From: Mactromeris polynyma
Lineage: Eukaryota; Mollusca; Bivalvia; Venerida; Mactridae
Reading direction: 5' to 3'
Length of the DNA: 64,000 bases
NCBI GenBank assembly: GCA_032209605.1
Contig: JASFXZ010000009.1
Coordinates: forward strand, 11,085,553 to 11,149,552
Positions 34,111-46,534 of this stretch are shown piece after piece. The notes under the pieces were generated by a model. It did not search any database. It was not told the DNA's origin and saw only the letters and a program-made list of their open reading frames with translations. The first letter of the stretch is position 1. Each line of letters starts with the position of its first letter. Made by a program: the position numbers and the translations under genes.

Positions 34111-34195
34111 ATGCTCCTCGCCAACCCGACAAAGACCTGTGCTACAAAGGACCCGAACTCCATCCCCTATCTGGACTGGTAATTGCGGTAAGCAC
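34110..34195 (+). pseudogene. LINE ORF1 tail relic (unit 3)
   Basis: Frame reads RPVLQRTRTPSPIWTGNCG, then GGTAAGC. Matches the C-terminus of the ORF1 relic at 59779-61440. Confidence 0.55.
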
Positions 34196-34516
34196 CCCCC
34201 CCCCCTAAATCACAGGAACGTCACGCTAATTAACATCGATTGGTGTTCGGCTGTTCGTAAACTTGACTTCTTTTATTTATAATAACATAACACCAAATAT
34301 GCAAGTTTCATAATTATGAATTTCATTAAATGAGTCATATATGTAAAAATAAACAATATGGTATCAACAAAAATGATCTAGCGACATTCTGTTTCTAATT
34401 CGTTCCTGCCCTGGGCGTAATGCATCGCAGCCAAGTGACGTCATCAAAGTGGTAAAAGCCATTAACATTGTATATATAGCTCTACAATTAAAATAATAAA
34501 AAAGCATATGTGCTGC
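34196..34516. other. Spacer between opposing LINE relics (unit 3)
   Basis: About 320 bp shared with 61430-61711. No gene. Confidence 0.5.
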
Positions 34517-34795
34517 TTAGGTTGTGTATGTCTGCAGACGAGAGCTGATTTCATCTACAGAGGTTATCTGGTCCAGGTCGGGGGACAGGGAATTCCAGTC
34601 TCTGATGGTCCGAGGCAGAAAACTGTTCTTATATTGTTCGTAGTTGGCATGGAGCCCAATCAATGCATGGCTGTGTCTTCTAGTGTCATGGTAGTGAGTT
34701 GGAATAATATACTCCGGAATTTCGACTGGAGAAACATTATTGACTGCTTTGTGGAAGTGTGTTAGTCTCTTTATCGACTCGATACGTGATCAGAT
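34517..34795 (-). pseudogene. LINE RT C-terminal relic (unit 3/4 border), best copy
   Basis: About 92 open codons ending in TAA (34517-34519). Contains RIESIKRLTHFHKAVNNV, HALIGLHANYEQYKNSFLPR, TIRDWNSLSPDL and ISSRLQTYTT. This is the thumb/C-terminal part that follows RT in many animal non-LTR elements. The upstream RT is absent. Plus-strand frames over it are shadows. Confidence 0.8.
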
Positions 34796-35780
34796 ACGTA
34801 TGCATTGAACGAAAATAGATACATGTATATGTATCCTATATCAGCACAATTAACAGAAAAAAGATATGTTGTTTTGTACTGTACATGTACTTATAAACTC
34901 AAATATATACAACACGAATGCAATGATTCTTTATAAGTGGAAATAAATAGCATATGCTACAACACAAAATATTGCCTGAAAACAGCATAATTCAATTTGC
35001 AAGCACAGTATATTATATACATGAATTAATTCTTAGCAAGACATTATAAAACAATTAGTGTTATAAGGTCGTATTCAACAAGATACGCACATACACATGT
35101 ACACAAATGAATGATAGAGTCGTGCAGGAAATGTCACACGTATATATAACGTGCATTTTATATTGCATTATTGGAGGTATGTTTGTTGTAGTTGATATTC
35201 AGTATACATTCCCAATTATACTAAGTATATTTAATGATGTCAAGTAACGTTATGATCTTATAATGATGTTTGCAGTATAAATGATTAGAATGACATAATG
35301 AGAAAATAATGCGATATAATTATGAATGCGATGACATTCATGGACTGGAGTTTGAATTAATATAAATCAAGAATTATAAACAAATATACATATTTCAATA
35401 AAGTTACACTGGATAATTACTATTCTTGCCCATATATGTCCTAATTCAAACTTATATTGGTATATAATGTTTAACAATGTTTCGGCTTTAAGAAATAAAG
35501 TCCTTTTTCGACAACATGTGTGTCTGTTTTAATTATACCATACTAGCTTTACCAGTCACTATCACCACCAGGACAATAAAATCGAATATAAAGTAATAAA
35601 TACATGTATCTGCACATCATTTATACTCATGTATATTGCTAAATTTTGAAATAGTTGATCTGGGGAAAAACTCGCTTTACTTAAGCGTGAGGTACCAATA
35701 TAAACACCAGTTTTAAAGTATCAATATGAATGTATTTTTACCAATATGAGCTGATTTTAAAAATGTTTCAATATAATTTA
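34796..35780. repeat. Conserved non-coding part of the duplicated unit (copy 4)
   Basis: Homologous to 2533-3480 with more substitutions than copy 3. Confidence 0.65.
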
Positions 35781-36265
35781 AGTATTGTAAGAACAGTTAA
35801 ACGTGCAACATACTTATAACTTAGAAATCGAATACTGCTAATATTAAATCAAATGCCACAAAAAAATGTACATTACTACAATTAAAACAACTGAATACAA
35901 ATGTATAGACAAACAACATACTTGTTAAGCACAAAACGAAGAGTTTTCCAATAATACCAAGTTAATTTAATGATGTCAAGCAACGTTATGATTCTTGACC
36001 AGAAAATATCTTCGTTTTTATGCAGCAGTCACATATTCTGCTAAACAATGCCTTACATGTATTAAGATAATGCTGTTATAAAACCGTCATAAGTACATCC
36101 TATAATTACAATAGACCCTTAGTTTTGGGGCTAAATGGTAATATCGAGATTTCCGAGTTTAAGAGGAAATAATGATCAACCCTGATAGATTGCATGTGAT
36201 TTTGATCAGAAGTAATCCGAGACTTCTCTGACCCTATAGCCTTTTTTTTCTTTTTTTTTTGCGGC
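35781..36265. other. Unit-4-specific segment with a partial duplication
   Basis: Replaces the CA-rich tract. About 35935-35990 repeats part of the unit (AAGCACAAAACGAAGAG, compare 35200s and 2895). From about 36205 a long imperfect inverted repeat begins, whose partner is at 36908-36960. Confidence 0.5.
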
Positions 36266-36881
36266 TTAGGGTCAGAGGAACTCCTATAGTAAAAACCCGG
36301 GGATTACTGAAAACCACACAGTCGTGTACAGTCGTGTACTTTCAACGGTGTATGTGGCGTTTGGTCTCATTTTAACGGAAAGTTAGCCGAACAAATCGGT
36401 AAATTGATATTTAATTTACCAATCTGCAATGATAAAACTGTCCCTTTATCTACTGTAGTTTCATAAAAAAACATTTATGTTATGCAGTACCGAAATCGTT
36501 ACGAAATCGGCCATATTGTTCATTTGCATAATAATGCAGTACTCTCGCGAGGAAAAGTGACGTCATATAAGCGGTGAAGGCATTAAAAGTCCTCTCGTTT
36601 TCGATCACGTGACAGCCAGGTGCTTTGACCCAAATACATATTTACATGAAGAAAATTATTTTTTTAGCTTACTCTGAAAAGGATTGACCGTTACAACGTA
36701 TTAAAGGTTTTCAAAACAAATGTTACGGTTCAGATAGGTTAATTAATATATTGATAATAGATGTATATGCTTGAAATGTTAATCCAATGAATTTTTACAT
36801 AGATATATTGATTTAAAGTTCCTCTCCCGCGCGGGAGAGGAAATCCCAGGGTTTTTACTATAGGAGTTCCTCTGACCCTAA
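36266..36881. mobile_element. 616-bp TIR element
   Basis: Inverted termini of 33 bp beginning TTAGGGTCAGAGGAACTCCT and running on through ATAGTAAAAACCC, identical at both ends. No clear target duplication. Contains a 20-bp perfect palindrome at 36821-36840 (CCTCTCCCGCGCGGGAGAGG). It lies in the loop of an older inverted repeat. No open frame of note. Confidence 0.8.
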
Positions 36882-37145
36882 CCAGCAACATGAAATATCA
36901 AAAATCGTAAAAGGGGCTGGTTTAGGGACAGAGAAGGCTCGGATTAGATCAGAAGGTGATAAGCCAAAACTGCCAAAACGTGTCATAGTAAAATCTGCCG
37001 AAATGAATAGTAAATCTTGTTTTGACGGTATCCATAGAAAAAAATATACTGATGCAATATTTTGAAAGTAGTTCTAAGATAATGACTTATATACAATGTA
37101 TATTAGTATGAAGATGAACAACAATTTTTTGTATGACAAACTGTA
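36882..37145. other. Right arm of the outer inverted repeat and unit spacer
   Basis: 36908-36960 pairs imperfectly with 36205-36245 (shared TAATCCGAG and TTCTCTG words). Then unit spacer homologous to about 4035-4200. Confidence 0.5.
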
Positions 37146-37640
37146 GAAAATCAAACATCAGAAGATCATAATTTACACACAATGAAAAACAACATCAGAA
37201 GATCATAGTTTACACACAATGAAAAACAACATCAGAAGATCATAGTTTACACACAATGAAAAACAACATCAGAAGATCATAATTTACACACAATGAAAAA
37301 CCACATCAGAAGATCATAATTTACACACAATGAAAAACAACATCAGAAGATAATAATTTTCTCACAATGAAAAACAACATCATAAGATCATAATTTATAC
37401 ACAATGAAAAACAACAACAGAAGATCATAATTTACACACAATGAAAAACAACATCAGAAGATCATAATTTACACACAATGAAAAACAACATCAGAAGATC
37501 ATAATTGACACACAATGAAAAACAACATCAGAAGATCATAATTTACACACAATGAAAAACAACATCAGAAGATCATAATTTACACACAATGAAAAACAAC
37601 ATCAGAAGATCATAATTTACACACAATGAAAAACAACATA
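37146..37640. repeat. 37-bp satellite array (unit 4)
   Basis: About 13 monomers; here the AACAACATC form dominates over AACCACATC, unlike units 1 and 3, so this array was homogenised separately. Confidence 0.9.
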
Positions 37641-38600
37641 TGATCAAAATAGAGCGCGTCTATATCATACTTAATAATACAGTAGAGGGCATCTATATCA
37701 CACTTAATAATACAGTAGAACACGTCTATATCATACTTGATAATACAGTAGAACACGTCTATATCAGACTAGATAATACAGTAGAACACGCCTATATCAC
37801 ACTTGATAATACAGTAGAACACGTCTATATCACACTTAATAATACAGTAGAACGCGTCTATATCAGACTTAATAATACAGTAGAACACGTCTATATCAGA
37901 CTTGATAATACAGTAAAACACGTCTATATCACACTTACTAATACAATAGAACGCGTCTATATCAGACTTAATAATACAGTAGAGGGCATCTATATCACAC
38001 TTAATAATACAGTAGAACGCGTCTATATCACACGTAATAATACAGTAGAACATGTCTATATCACACCTAAAAATACAGTAAAACACGTCTTTATCACACT
38101 TAATAATACAGTAGAGCGCATCTAAATAACACTCAATAATACATTAGAATACGTCTAAATAACACTCAATAATACATTAGAATACGTCTATATCACGCGT
38201 AATAATACAATAGAGCGCATCTATGTCACACTTAATAATACAGTAGAACACGTCTATATCACGCGTAATAATACAATAGAGCACATCTATGTCACACTTA
38301 ATAATACAGTAGAACGCGTATATATCACACTTAATAATACAGTAGAGGGCATCTATATCACTCTTAATAATACAGTAAAACACATCTATATCATACTGAA
38401 TAATTCAGTAGAACACGTCTATAGCACACCTAAAAATACAGTAGAACGCGTCTGTCTCATAGTGAATAATACAGTAGAACGCGTCTATACCACACTTAAT
38501 AATACAGTAGAACACGTCTTTATCATACTTAATAATACAGTAGAACACGTCTATATCCAACTAAAAATACAGTAGAACGTGTCTATATCACACTTCATGT
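37641..38600. repeat. 33-bp satellite array (unit 4)
   Basis: About 29 monomers, open in frame on both strands. Confidence 0.9.
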
Positions 38601-39075
38601 AAGCAGTTAATCATTGGCATAATGTCTGCGATAAATGAAAAAGTTGTTGTTTCAATCTATATGATAATGGGAAAAGTCAGAAATATTTGAAAAAAAATCA
38701 AAAACGATTTTTTTGAGCGGGACATTTGTGTCATAAGATATCTAAAATAAGAAATATTTCATGCGAACATAAAAATATTGACTAAGTCAGAAAACCCAAA
38801 TATCAGTTGGCCGTCATATTGACTTAAATGAAAATTGATGTAATTGGAATTTGCCATTTTGCTTATTTCTTTCAAGAAATATTTTAGTGAATTACCTCGC
38901 TTTATAAACAAATACATAGTTTTTACCCTAAATGCAATAAATGCCAAAAATATGGCCATGTTATCAATAAATGCAGAAATACAGTTGTATGCCCCCACTG
39001 TGCAGGTAACCACAATCATCATGAATGTACAGCACATTTTATATATATAGAAGGGAAATTACTTATTTTCCTATC
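38601..39075. other. Spacer between satellite blocks (copy 4)
   Basis: As copies 1 and 3 but with about 110 bp deleted before the zinc-knuckle relic. Confidence 0.55.
38924..39034 (+). pseudogene. Gag-like double zinc-knuckle relic (unit 4)
   Basis: Same frame as 30460-30570, both knuckles readable (CPHCAGNHNHHEC here). No Met start or flanking ORF. Confidence 0.55.
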
Positions 39076-39079
39076 ACAC

Positions 39080-40335
39080 TTAATAAACAGTAGAACACGT
39101 CTATATCACACTTAATAATACATTAAAACACGCCTCACACTTCATAATGTACAGTAGAACACGTCTATATCACACTTCATAATGTACAGTAGAACACGTC
39201 TATATCACACTTCATAATGTACAGTAGAACACGTCTATATCACACTTCATAATGTACAGTAGAACACGTCTATATCACACTGCATAATGTACAGTAGAAC
39301 ACGTCTATATCACACTTCATAATGTACAGTAGAACACGTCTATATCACACTACATAATGTACAGTAGAACACGTCTATATCACACTTCATAATGTACAAT
39401 AGAACAAATCTATATCACACTTCATAATGTACAGTAGAACACGTCTATATCACACAGTCACTTCATAATGTACAGTAGAACACGTCTATATCACACTTCA
39501 TAATGTACAGTAGAACACGTCTATATCACACTTCATACTGTATAGTAGAACACGTCTATATCACACTTCATAATGTACAGTAGAACACTTCTATATCACA
39601 CTTTATAATGTACAGTAGAACACTTCTATATCACACTTCATTATGTACAGTAGAACACTTCTATATCACACTTTATAATGTACAGTAGAACACGCCTATA
39701 TCACACTTCATAATGTTCAGTAGAACACTTCTATATCACACTTCATAATGTACAGTAGAACACGTCTATATCACACTTCATAATGTACAGTAGAACACGT
39801 CTTTATCACACTTCATAATGTACAGTAGAACACGTCTATATCACACTTCATAATGTACAGTAGAACACGCCTATATCACACTTCATAATGTACAGTAGAA
39901 CACTTCTATATCACACTTTATAATGTACAGTAGAACACGCCTATATCACACTTCATAATGTACAGTAGAACACTTCTATATCACACTTTATAATGTACAG
40001 TAGAACACGTCTATACCACACTTCATAATGTACAGTAGAACACGTCTTTATCACACTTCATAATGTACAGTAGAACACGTCTATATCACACTTCATAATG
40101 TACAGTAGAACACGTCTATATCACACTGCATAATGTACAGTAGAACACGTCTATATCACACTTAATAATACAGTAGAACACGTCTATATAACACTTCATT
40201 ATGTACAGTAGAACACGTCTATATCACACATCGTTATGTACAGTAGAACACTTCTATATCACACGTCGTTATGTACAGTAGAACACGTCTATATCACACT
40301 TCATAATGTACTGTAGAACACGTCTATATCACACT
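39080..40335. repeat. 35-bp satellite array (unit 4)
   Basis: About 36 monomers, nearly all the 35-bp form (TTCATAATGTACAGTAGAAC core), expanded against about 9-10 in units 1 and 3. A local higher-order pattern with ACACTTCTATATC and ACACGCCTATATC variants recurs between 39590 and 40000. Confidence 0.9.
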
Positions 40336-40741
40336 ATGTGACATTTTATTCTGTGCGGTGTCATTTATTTGCTTGATTTCAATGAATTGGCGGTATTTTG
40401 CACTGTTAATTAGTAGGAATATTACAGACATGTTGGACTTAATTTACTGTATACTGGGACAAGAGGAAAGAAGTTCTAACGTCAGAATGATAAGAAATTT
40501 GTCTTTTTACTTTTGTATTCACTATAATAATAACATGCCTTTCTCTGTATTGTTATTAATAATTTATTAACTGTTGAAAGATAAATGCTTAGTTCAACCT
40601 CCGACGATTTATTTCAACTGATTTCAGTAATATATGACTTATTCCTATGTAGTTTTGTTATTCTTGTAGTGTTGTTAGACGATGTACATTGTACAAGTCT
40701 TAATAAAATGTCTGTTCAGTTGTGTTCTATTGTTTATATTT
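40336..40741 (-). promoter_or_regulatory. 3' flank of cGLR copy 4
   Basis: As the others, but the proximal AATAAA is changed to AATAAC (plus strand TTTTGTTATTC at about 40652). The more distal AATAAA at about 40611 remains. Confidence 0.4.
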
Positions 40742-42376
40742 TCACGTCTCGCTCTTCGTCGGTCTCTGTTCATCTGTTTCTCTATCATTGTCTGTATCTC
40801 TTTCTTTCTCTTTGATTTCCTCTTTCTTCATCTCCTCTTCCTTCTCGTTGTCATTTTCTTTGACCTTCAAGTATTCCTGGAGTCTCTGAAGTATTGGTAT
40901 GGGATTCGGTGAATCAGCTATAATATTATATTCATCTCTTCCATCTTTTTTTAACTCCCATACTGTTCTTTTCAATGTTTCCTCAGCAGAACATGTTTCT
41001 CTTGTCTTCATGAATTGGTCGACTCTATCTTTCTTTCCGCGAATGAAGTCTGAATCCGATTCTAGGCCAGTATAATTTCGGTAAGATAAAGTGCAATGCA
41101 AAGATATCAAGTCCATAGCAATTTCGCCCATATCAGAGGGAGCACTACGACTATACAATACTCTTTTCAAGCAAGTAATAAAAGAACACTCTTTTTCTAT
41201 CTGATTAGTTCTATGCAAGTCTGTTAAAATATTGTATTTCAGATAAAAATGTTCTAACTCACTTTTCTCAAAGGAATTTAGTAAATCTGTGAACATTTCG
41301 GAAACGCATTCTTTCACATCAAGGCCTGGTTGCTGACATTTATGCACATGGTTGAAGAAGATTGTCTTGATAATGTAAGGATTGACTTCAAAAGCTAGCA
41401 TGCCTACCCTAAATATCTTTGAATCTATGTATAACCACGTGCATTTTAATAAAATTGTTATTAAGAATTTCAGTGTCATGTATGCATACCGGTGTTCGGA
41501 TGTTGTTGATTTAATCAACGCCAACTCATGTGCGATGGTTGAAATTCTCCAACAACAATCCATACAATGATTCTTACAATTTCTCCCACCTTTCGGGAAA
41601 AGATATAAAGAATCCGTACTATCAGGTGGCAAGTCGATTGGTGTTAGACCGTCTTGTATTATATTTGCTCGATTTAGCTCGAAAACAGGATTAAAGTCAA
41701 CGACGATATCTATATGTCCACAATTAGGGCTAGGTAACAATGAACATTTTTTGGTTTTAGTACACATAAAAGCCTTTCCGAGGCAGGATTTGTATTTATC
41801 TGTCGTTATGTGAACTTTCGGAATCCATCGAAACTGCCACATATCAACTGTAAGATTTCCTGTTTTCAAGTATACCGAACAGGCAGAACATCCCTCGCTA
41901 TCTATATTGAACGTTTGTCCATGTGTACAAAAATTACGCTTGCATCTTGTTTTTACACATTTCATCATATTTTCAATCATCGGTCTAGTGGAAGAAACTT
42001 TAAGGTACCTCTTATCATCAGAGCCAATGTTTGGGTCTCCAACATCGCATTCTAATTTCATGTATCCTGGACACGAAGGTTTAAATCGTAAAGGTCCAAT
42101 ATCTGGCCACTTGCGTATCACAGCGAGATAATCGAACTCGACTTTCCTCTCTGTTTCCAACTCTCGGGCTGTTCTCAGTAGCCTCGTTTTTTCTTCCATA
42201 CTTCCTCCACGAACTAAGCGACTTACACAAATATTTGGATAATCTTCGTGCATGTAATCAACAAGCCGATTTAACATTATATCCACCGCTTCTGCTATAT
42301 CTTTACACTCATCATTCTGAAAATCCCAACACTCGGTTTCTTTAACTGCATTACACAATATTTCCATATTATGCAT
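40742..42376 (-). CDS. cGAS-like receptor (cGLR), copy 4
   Basis: 544 residues, intronless, ATG at 42376. GGS at 57-59, Glu80, Asp82, Asp227; Mab-21 domain from WRIS; the same charged C-terminal tail. First Cys cluster at 140, 145, 150, 163, 166. Intact frame. Its proximal upstream sequence is only about 97 bp long before the 15.7-kb insertion, so its natural promoter has been displaced, if the block upstream of the other copies is the promoter. Confidence 0.9.
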   Translation of the reverse strand: MHNMEILCNAVKETECWDFQNDECKDIAEAVDIMLNRLVDYMHEDYPNICVSRLVRGGSMEEKTRLLRTARELETERKVEFDYLAVIRKWPDIGPLRFKPSCPGYMKLECDVGDPNIGSDDKRYLKVSSTRPMIENMMKCVKTRCKRNFCTHGQTFNIDSEGCSACSVYLKTGNLTVDMWQFRWIPKVHITTDKYKSCLGKAFMCTKTKKCSLLPSPNCGHIDIVVDFNPVFELNRANIIQDGLTPIDLPPDSTDSLYLFPKGGRNCKNHCMDCCWRISTIAHELALIKSTTSEHRYAYMTLKFLITILLKCTWLYIDSKIFRVGMLAFEVNPYIIKTIFFNHVHKCQQPGLDVKECVSEMFTDLLNSFEKSELEHFYLKYNILTDLHRTNQIEKECSFITCLKRVLYSRSAPSDMGEIAMDLISLHCTLSYRNYTGLESDSDFIRGKKDRVDQFMKTRETCSAEETLKRTVWELKKDGRDEYNIIADSPNPIPILQRLQEYLKVKENDNEKEEEMKKEEIKEKERDTDNDRETDEQRPTKSET

Positions 42377-42473
42377 CCACCGTGTCTACAATGTTAGTAG
42401 AAGACGTTCTCCAGTCTTGTTATGGAGTACACTTTTGCAAAATGTATCGCTGTACTTTGAACATTAATAATTT
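42377..42473. promoter_or_regulatory. Proximal upstream fragment of cGLR copy 4
   Basis: Matches the other copies up to GAACATTAATAATTT, the left flanking repeat of the insertion. Confidence 0.5.
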
Positions 42474-42600
42474 GTAATATTCGAATATTCGTTCGACACA
42501 ACTTAGACAAAATTATCAAAAACAATAATATTTCATATACCAAAGTTCCTTACGTGCTGTGTTTATTCTACTTTCGTTTTCACCGGAAATTAACGGTGTA

Positions 42601-43345
42601 CCTAAAATGCGTAATGTAGCAAAATGAGGCAAAATGAGGCAAAATGTAGCAAAATGTAGCAAAATGTAGCAATTAAAGGGCAAATGTAGTGACTTTTGGT
42701 AATTATTGTGCAATTGAATATCATATATGTTAGAATATTACATTTTGCGGTCGAAATTGGGCTAAAATGAACAAAATACGACTAATACGAGCAAAATGTA
42801 AATGTTGCGATCACAGGGCAAAATGTAGCAAAATGTTGCGTTTAAAGGGCAAAATGTTGCGATTTTTATGCACATTTCAACAATATTTAATATGATAAAC
42901 GTTGATATACTACATTTTGCCCGCTAAATGTGACTAAACGTAGTAAAATACGTCGATTAGGGGGGCAAAATGTAGAGAAATTAAGCAATTGCCTAAAATG
43001 CGTAATGTAGAAAAATGTTGCGATCACAGGGCAAAATGTAGCAAAATGTTGCGATTACAGTTCAAAATGTTGCGATTTTTATGCACATTTCAATTATATT
43101 TAATATGATGAACGTTGAAATACTATAAATGGGACTAAGCGTAGCAAAATACGTCGATTAGGGGGGCAAAATGTAGAGAAATTTAGCAAGTGCCTAAAAT
43201 GCGTTATGTAGAAAAATGTTGCGATTAAAGGGCAAAATGTAGCAAAATGTTGCGATTAAAGTGCAAAATGTTGCTATTTTTATGCACATTTCAACATATT
43301 TAATATGATAAACGTTGTTATACTACATTTTGCCCGCTATATGGG
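42601..43345. repeat. Left long inverted terminus of the satellite element
   Basis: Starts CCTAAAATGCGTAATGTAGC and contains about 205-bp repeats with GCAAAATGTTGCGAT and AAAATACGTCGATTAGG words. Its first 190 bp match the reverse complement of about 57090-57283 (shared TTGTGCAATTG, AGTGACTTTT). It is the reverse complement of the 31-bp satellite family to the right. Confidence 0.8.
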
Positions 43346-46300
43346 ACTATCATAATTTCCGTGTACTACCCATAGTGTTCAAGTATCATAATGTCCGTGT
43401 AAGACCCATATTGTTCATGTATCATAATGTCCGTGTGCTACCCATAGTGTTCAAGTATCATAATGTCCGTGTACTACCCATAGTGTTCAAGTATCATAAT
43501 GTCCGTGTACTACTCATATTGTTCAAGTATCATAATGTCCGTGTAAGACCCATAGTGTTCAAGTATCATAATGTCCGTGTAAGACCCATAGTGTTCAAGT
43601 ATCATAATGTCCGTGTAAGACACATAGAGTTCAAGTATCATAATGTCCGTGTAAGACCCATAGTGTTCAAGTATCATAATGTCCGTGTAAGACCCATATT
43701 GTCCAAGTATCATAATGTCCATGTAAGACCCATAGTGTCAAGTATCATAATGTCCATGTAAGACCCATAGTGTCAAGTATCATAATGTCCATGTAAGACC
43801 CATAGTGTTCAAGTATCATAATGTCCGTGTACTACCCATAGTGTTCAATTATCATAATGTCCGTGTACTACCCATATTGTTCATGTATCATATTGTCCAT
43901 GTAAGACCCATAGTGTCAAGTATCATTATGTCCGTGTACTACCCATAGTGTTCAAGTATCATAATGTCCGTGTACTACCCATATTGTTCAAGTATCATAA
44001 TGTCCGTGTACTACCCATATTGTTCAAGTATCATAATGTCCGTGTACTACCCATATTGTTCAAGTATCATAATGTCCATGTAAGACCCATAGTGTCAAGT
44101 ATCATAATGTCCGTGTACTACCCATAGTGTTCAGGTATCATAATGTCCGTGTAAGACCCATAGTGTCAAGTATCATAATGTCCATGTAAGACCCATAGTG
44201 TCAAGTATCATAATGTCCGTGTAAGACCCATATTGTCAAGTATCATAATGTCCGTGTAAGACCCATAGTGTCAAGTATCATAATGTCCTTGTACTACACA
44301 TAGTGTTCAAGTATCATAATGTCCGTGTAAGACACATAGTGTTCAAGTATCATAATGTCCGTGTAAGACCCATAGTGTCAAGTATCATAATGTCCGTGTA
44401 CTACACATAGTGTTCATGTATCATAATGTCCGTGTAAGACCCATAGTGTCAAGTATCATAATGTCCGTGTAAGACACATAGTGTTCAAGTATCATAATGT
44501 CCGTGTAAGACCCATAGTGTCAAGTATCATAATGTCCATTCATACACATAGTGTCAAGTATCATAATGTCCGTGTAAGACACATAGTGTTCAAGTATCAT
44601 AATGTCCGTGTAAGACACATAGTGTTCAAGTATCATAATGTCCGTGTAAGACCCATAGTGTCAAGTATCATAATGTCCGTGTAAGACCCATAGTGTTCAA
44701 GTATCATAATGTCCGTGTAAGACACATAGAGTTCAAGTATCATAATGTCCGTGTAAGTCCCATAGTGTCAAGTATCATAAAAAATGTCCGTGTAAGACCC
44801 ATAGTGTCAAGTATCATAATGTCCGTGTACTACACATAGTGTTCAAGTATCATAATGTCCGTGTAAGACACATAGTGTTCAAGTATCATAATGTCCGTGT
44901 AAGACCCATAGTGTTCAAGTATCATAATGTCCGTGTAAGACCCATAGTGTCAAGTATCATAAAAAATGTCCGTGTAAGACCCATAGTGTCAAGTATCATA
45001 ATGTCCGTGTAAGACACATAGTGTTCAAGTATCATAATGTCCGTGTAAGACCCATAGTGTCAAGTATCATAATGTCCATGTAAGACCATAGTGTCAAGTA
45101 TCATAATGTCCGTGTAAGACACATAGTGTTCAAGTATCATAATGTCCGTGTAAGACCCATAGTGTCAAGTATCATAATGTCCGTGTAAGACCCATAGTGT
45201 TCAAGTATCATAATGTCCGTGTAAGACCCATAGTGCCAAGTATCATAATGTCCATGTACTACACATAGTGTCAAGTATCATAATGTCCGTGTAAGACCCA
45301 TAGTGTCAAGTATCATAATGTCCGTGTACTACACATAGTGTTCAAGTATCATAATGTCCGTGTAAGACACAAAGTGTTCAAGTATCATAATGTCCGTGTA
45401 AGACCCATAGTGTTCAAGTATCCTAATGTACGTGTACTACACATAGTGTCAAGTATCATAATGTCCGTGTAAGACCCATAGTGTCAAGTATCATAATGTC
45501 CGTGTACTACCCATAGTGTTCAAGTATCATAATGTCCGTGTAAGACCCATAGTGTTCAAGTATCATAATGTCCGTGTACTACACATATTGTTCAAGTATC
45601 ATAATGTCCGTGTACTACCCATAGTGTTCAAGTATCATAATGTCCGTGTACTACCCATAGTGTTCAAGTATCATAATGTCCGTGTACTACCCATATTGTT
45701 CAAGTATCATAATGTCCGTGTACTACACATAGTGTTCAATTATCATAATGTCCATGTACTACCCATATTGTTCAAGTATCATAATGTCCATGTAAGACCC
45801 ATAGTGTCAAGTATCATAATGTCCGTGTACTACCCATATTGTTCAAGTATCATAATGTCCGTGTACTACCCATATTGTTCAAGTATCATAATGTCCGGGT
45901 ACTACCCATATTGTTCAAGTATCATAATGTCCGTGTACTACCCATAGTGTCAAGTATCATAATGTCCGTGTAAGACCCATAGTGTCAAGTATCATAATGT
46001 CCGTGTACTACACATATTGTTCAAGTATCATAATGTCCATGTAAGACCCATAGTGTTCAAGTATCATAATGTCCGTGTACTACCCATAGTGTTCAATTAT
46101 CATAATGTCCGTGTACTACCCATATTTTTCAAGTATCATAATGTCCATGTAAGACCCATAGTGTCAAGTATCATAATGTCCGTGTACTACCCATAGTGTT
46201 CAAGTATCATAATGTCCGTGTAAGACCCATATTGTTCAAGTATCATAATGTCCGTGTACTACCCATAGTGTCAAGTATCATAATGTCCGCGTACTACCCA

Positions 46301-46534
46301 TAGTGTTCAAGTATCATAATGTCCATGTAAGACCCATAGTGTCAAGTATCATAATGTCCGTGTAAGACCCATAGTGTTCAAGTATCATAATGTCCGTGTA
46401 CTACACATAGTGTTCAAGTATCATAATGTCCGTGTAAGACCCATATTGTTCAAGTATCATAACGTCCGTGTACTACCCATATTGTTCAAGTATCATAATG
46501 TCCGTGTAAGACCCATAGTGTTCAGGTATCATAA
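43346..46534. repeat. 36-bp satellite array
   Basis: About 89 monomers of 36 bp (35 where GTGTTC is GTGTC) with core AAGTATCATAATGTCCGTGT and a TAAGACCCATAGT or TACTACCCATA continuation. In-frame stretches give a 12-residue repeat (FKYHNVRVRPIV) that is an artefact of the period. Confidence 0.92.

Noticed and set aside
34508..34765. Plus-strand 85-residue protein (also 61703-61984)
   Set aside because: The minus strand reads as a known LINE RT C-terminus with a clean stop; the plus frame is its shadow.
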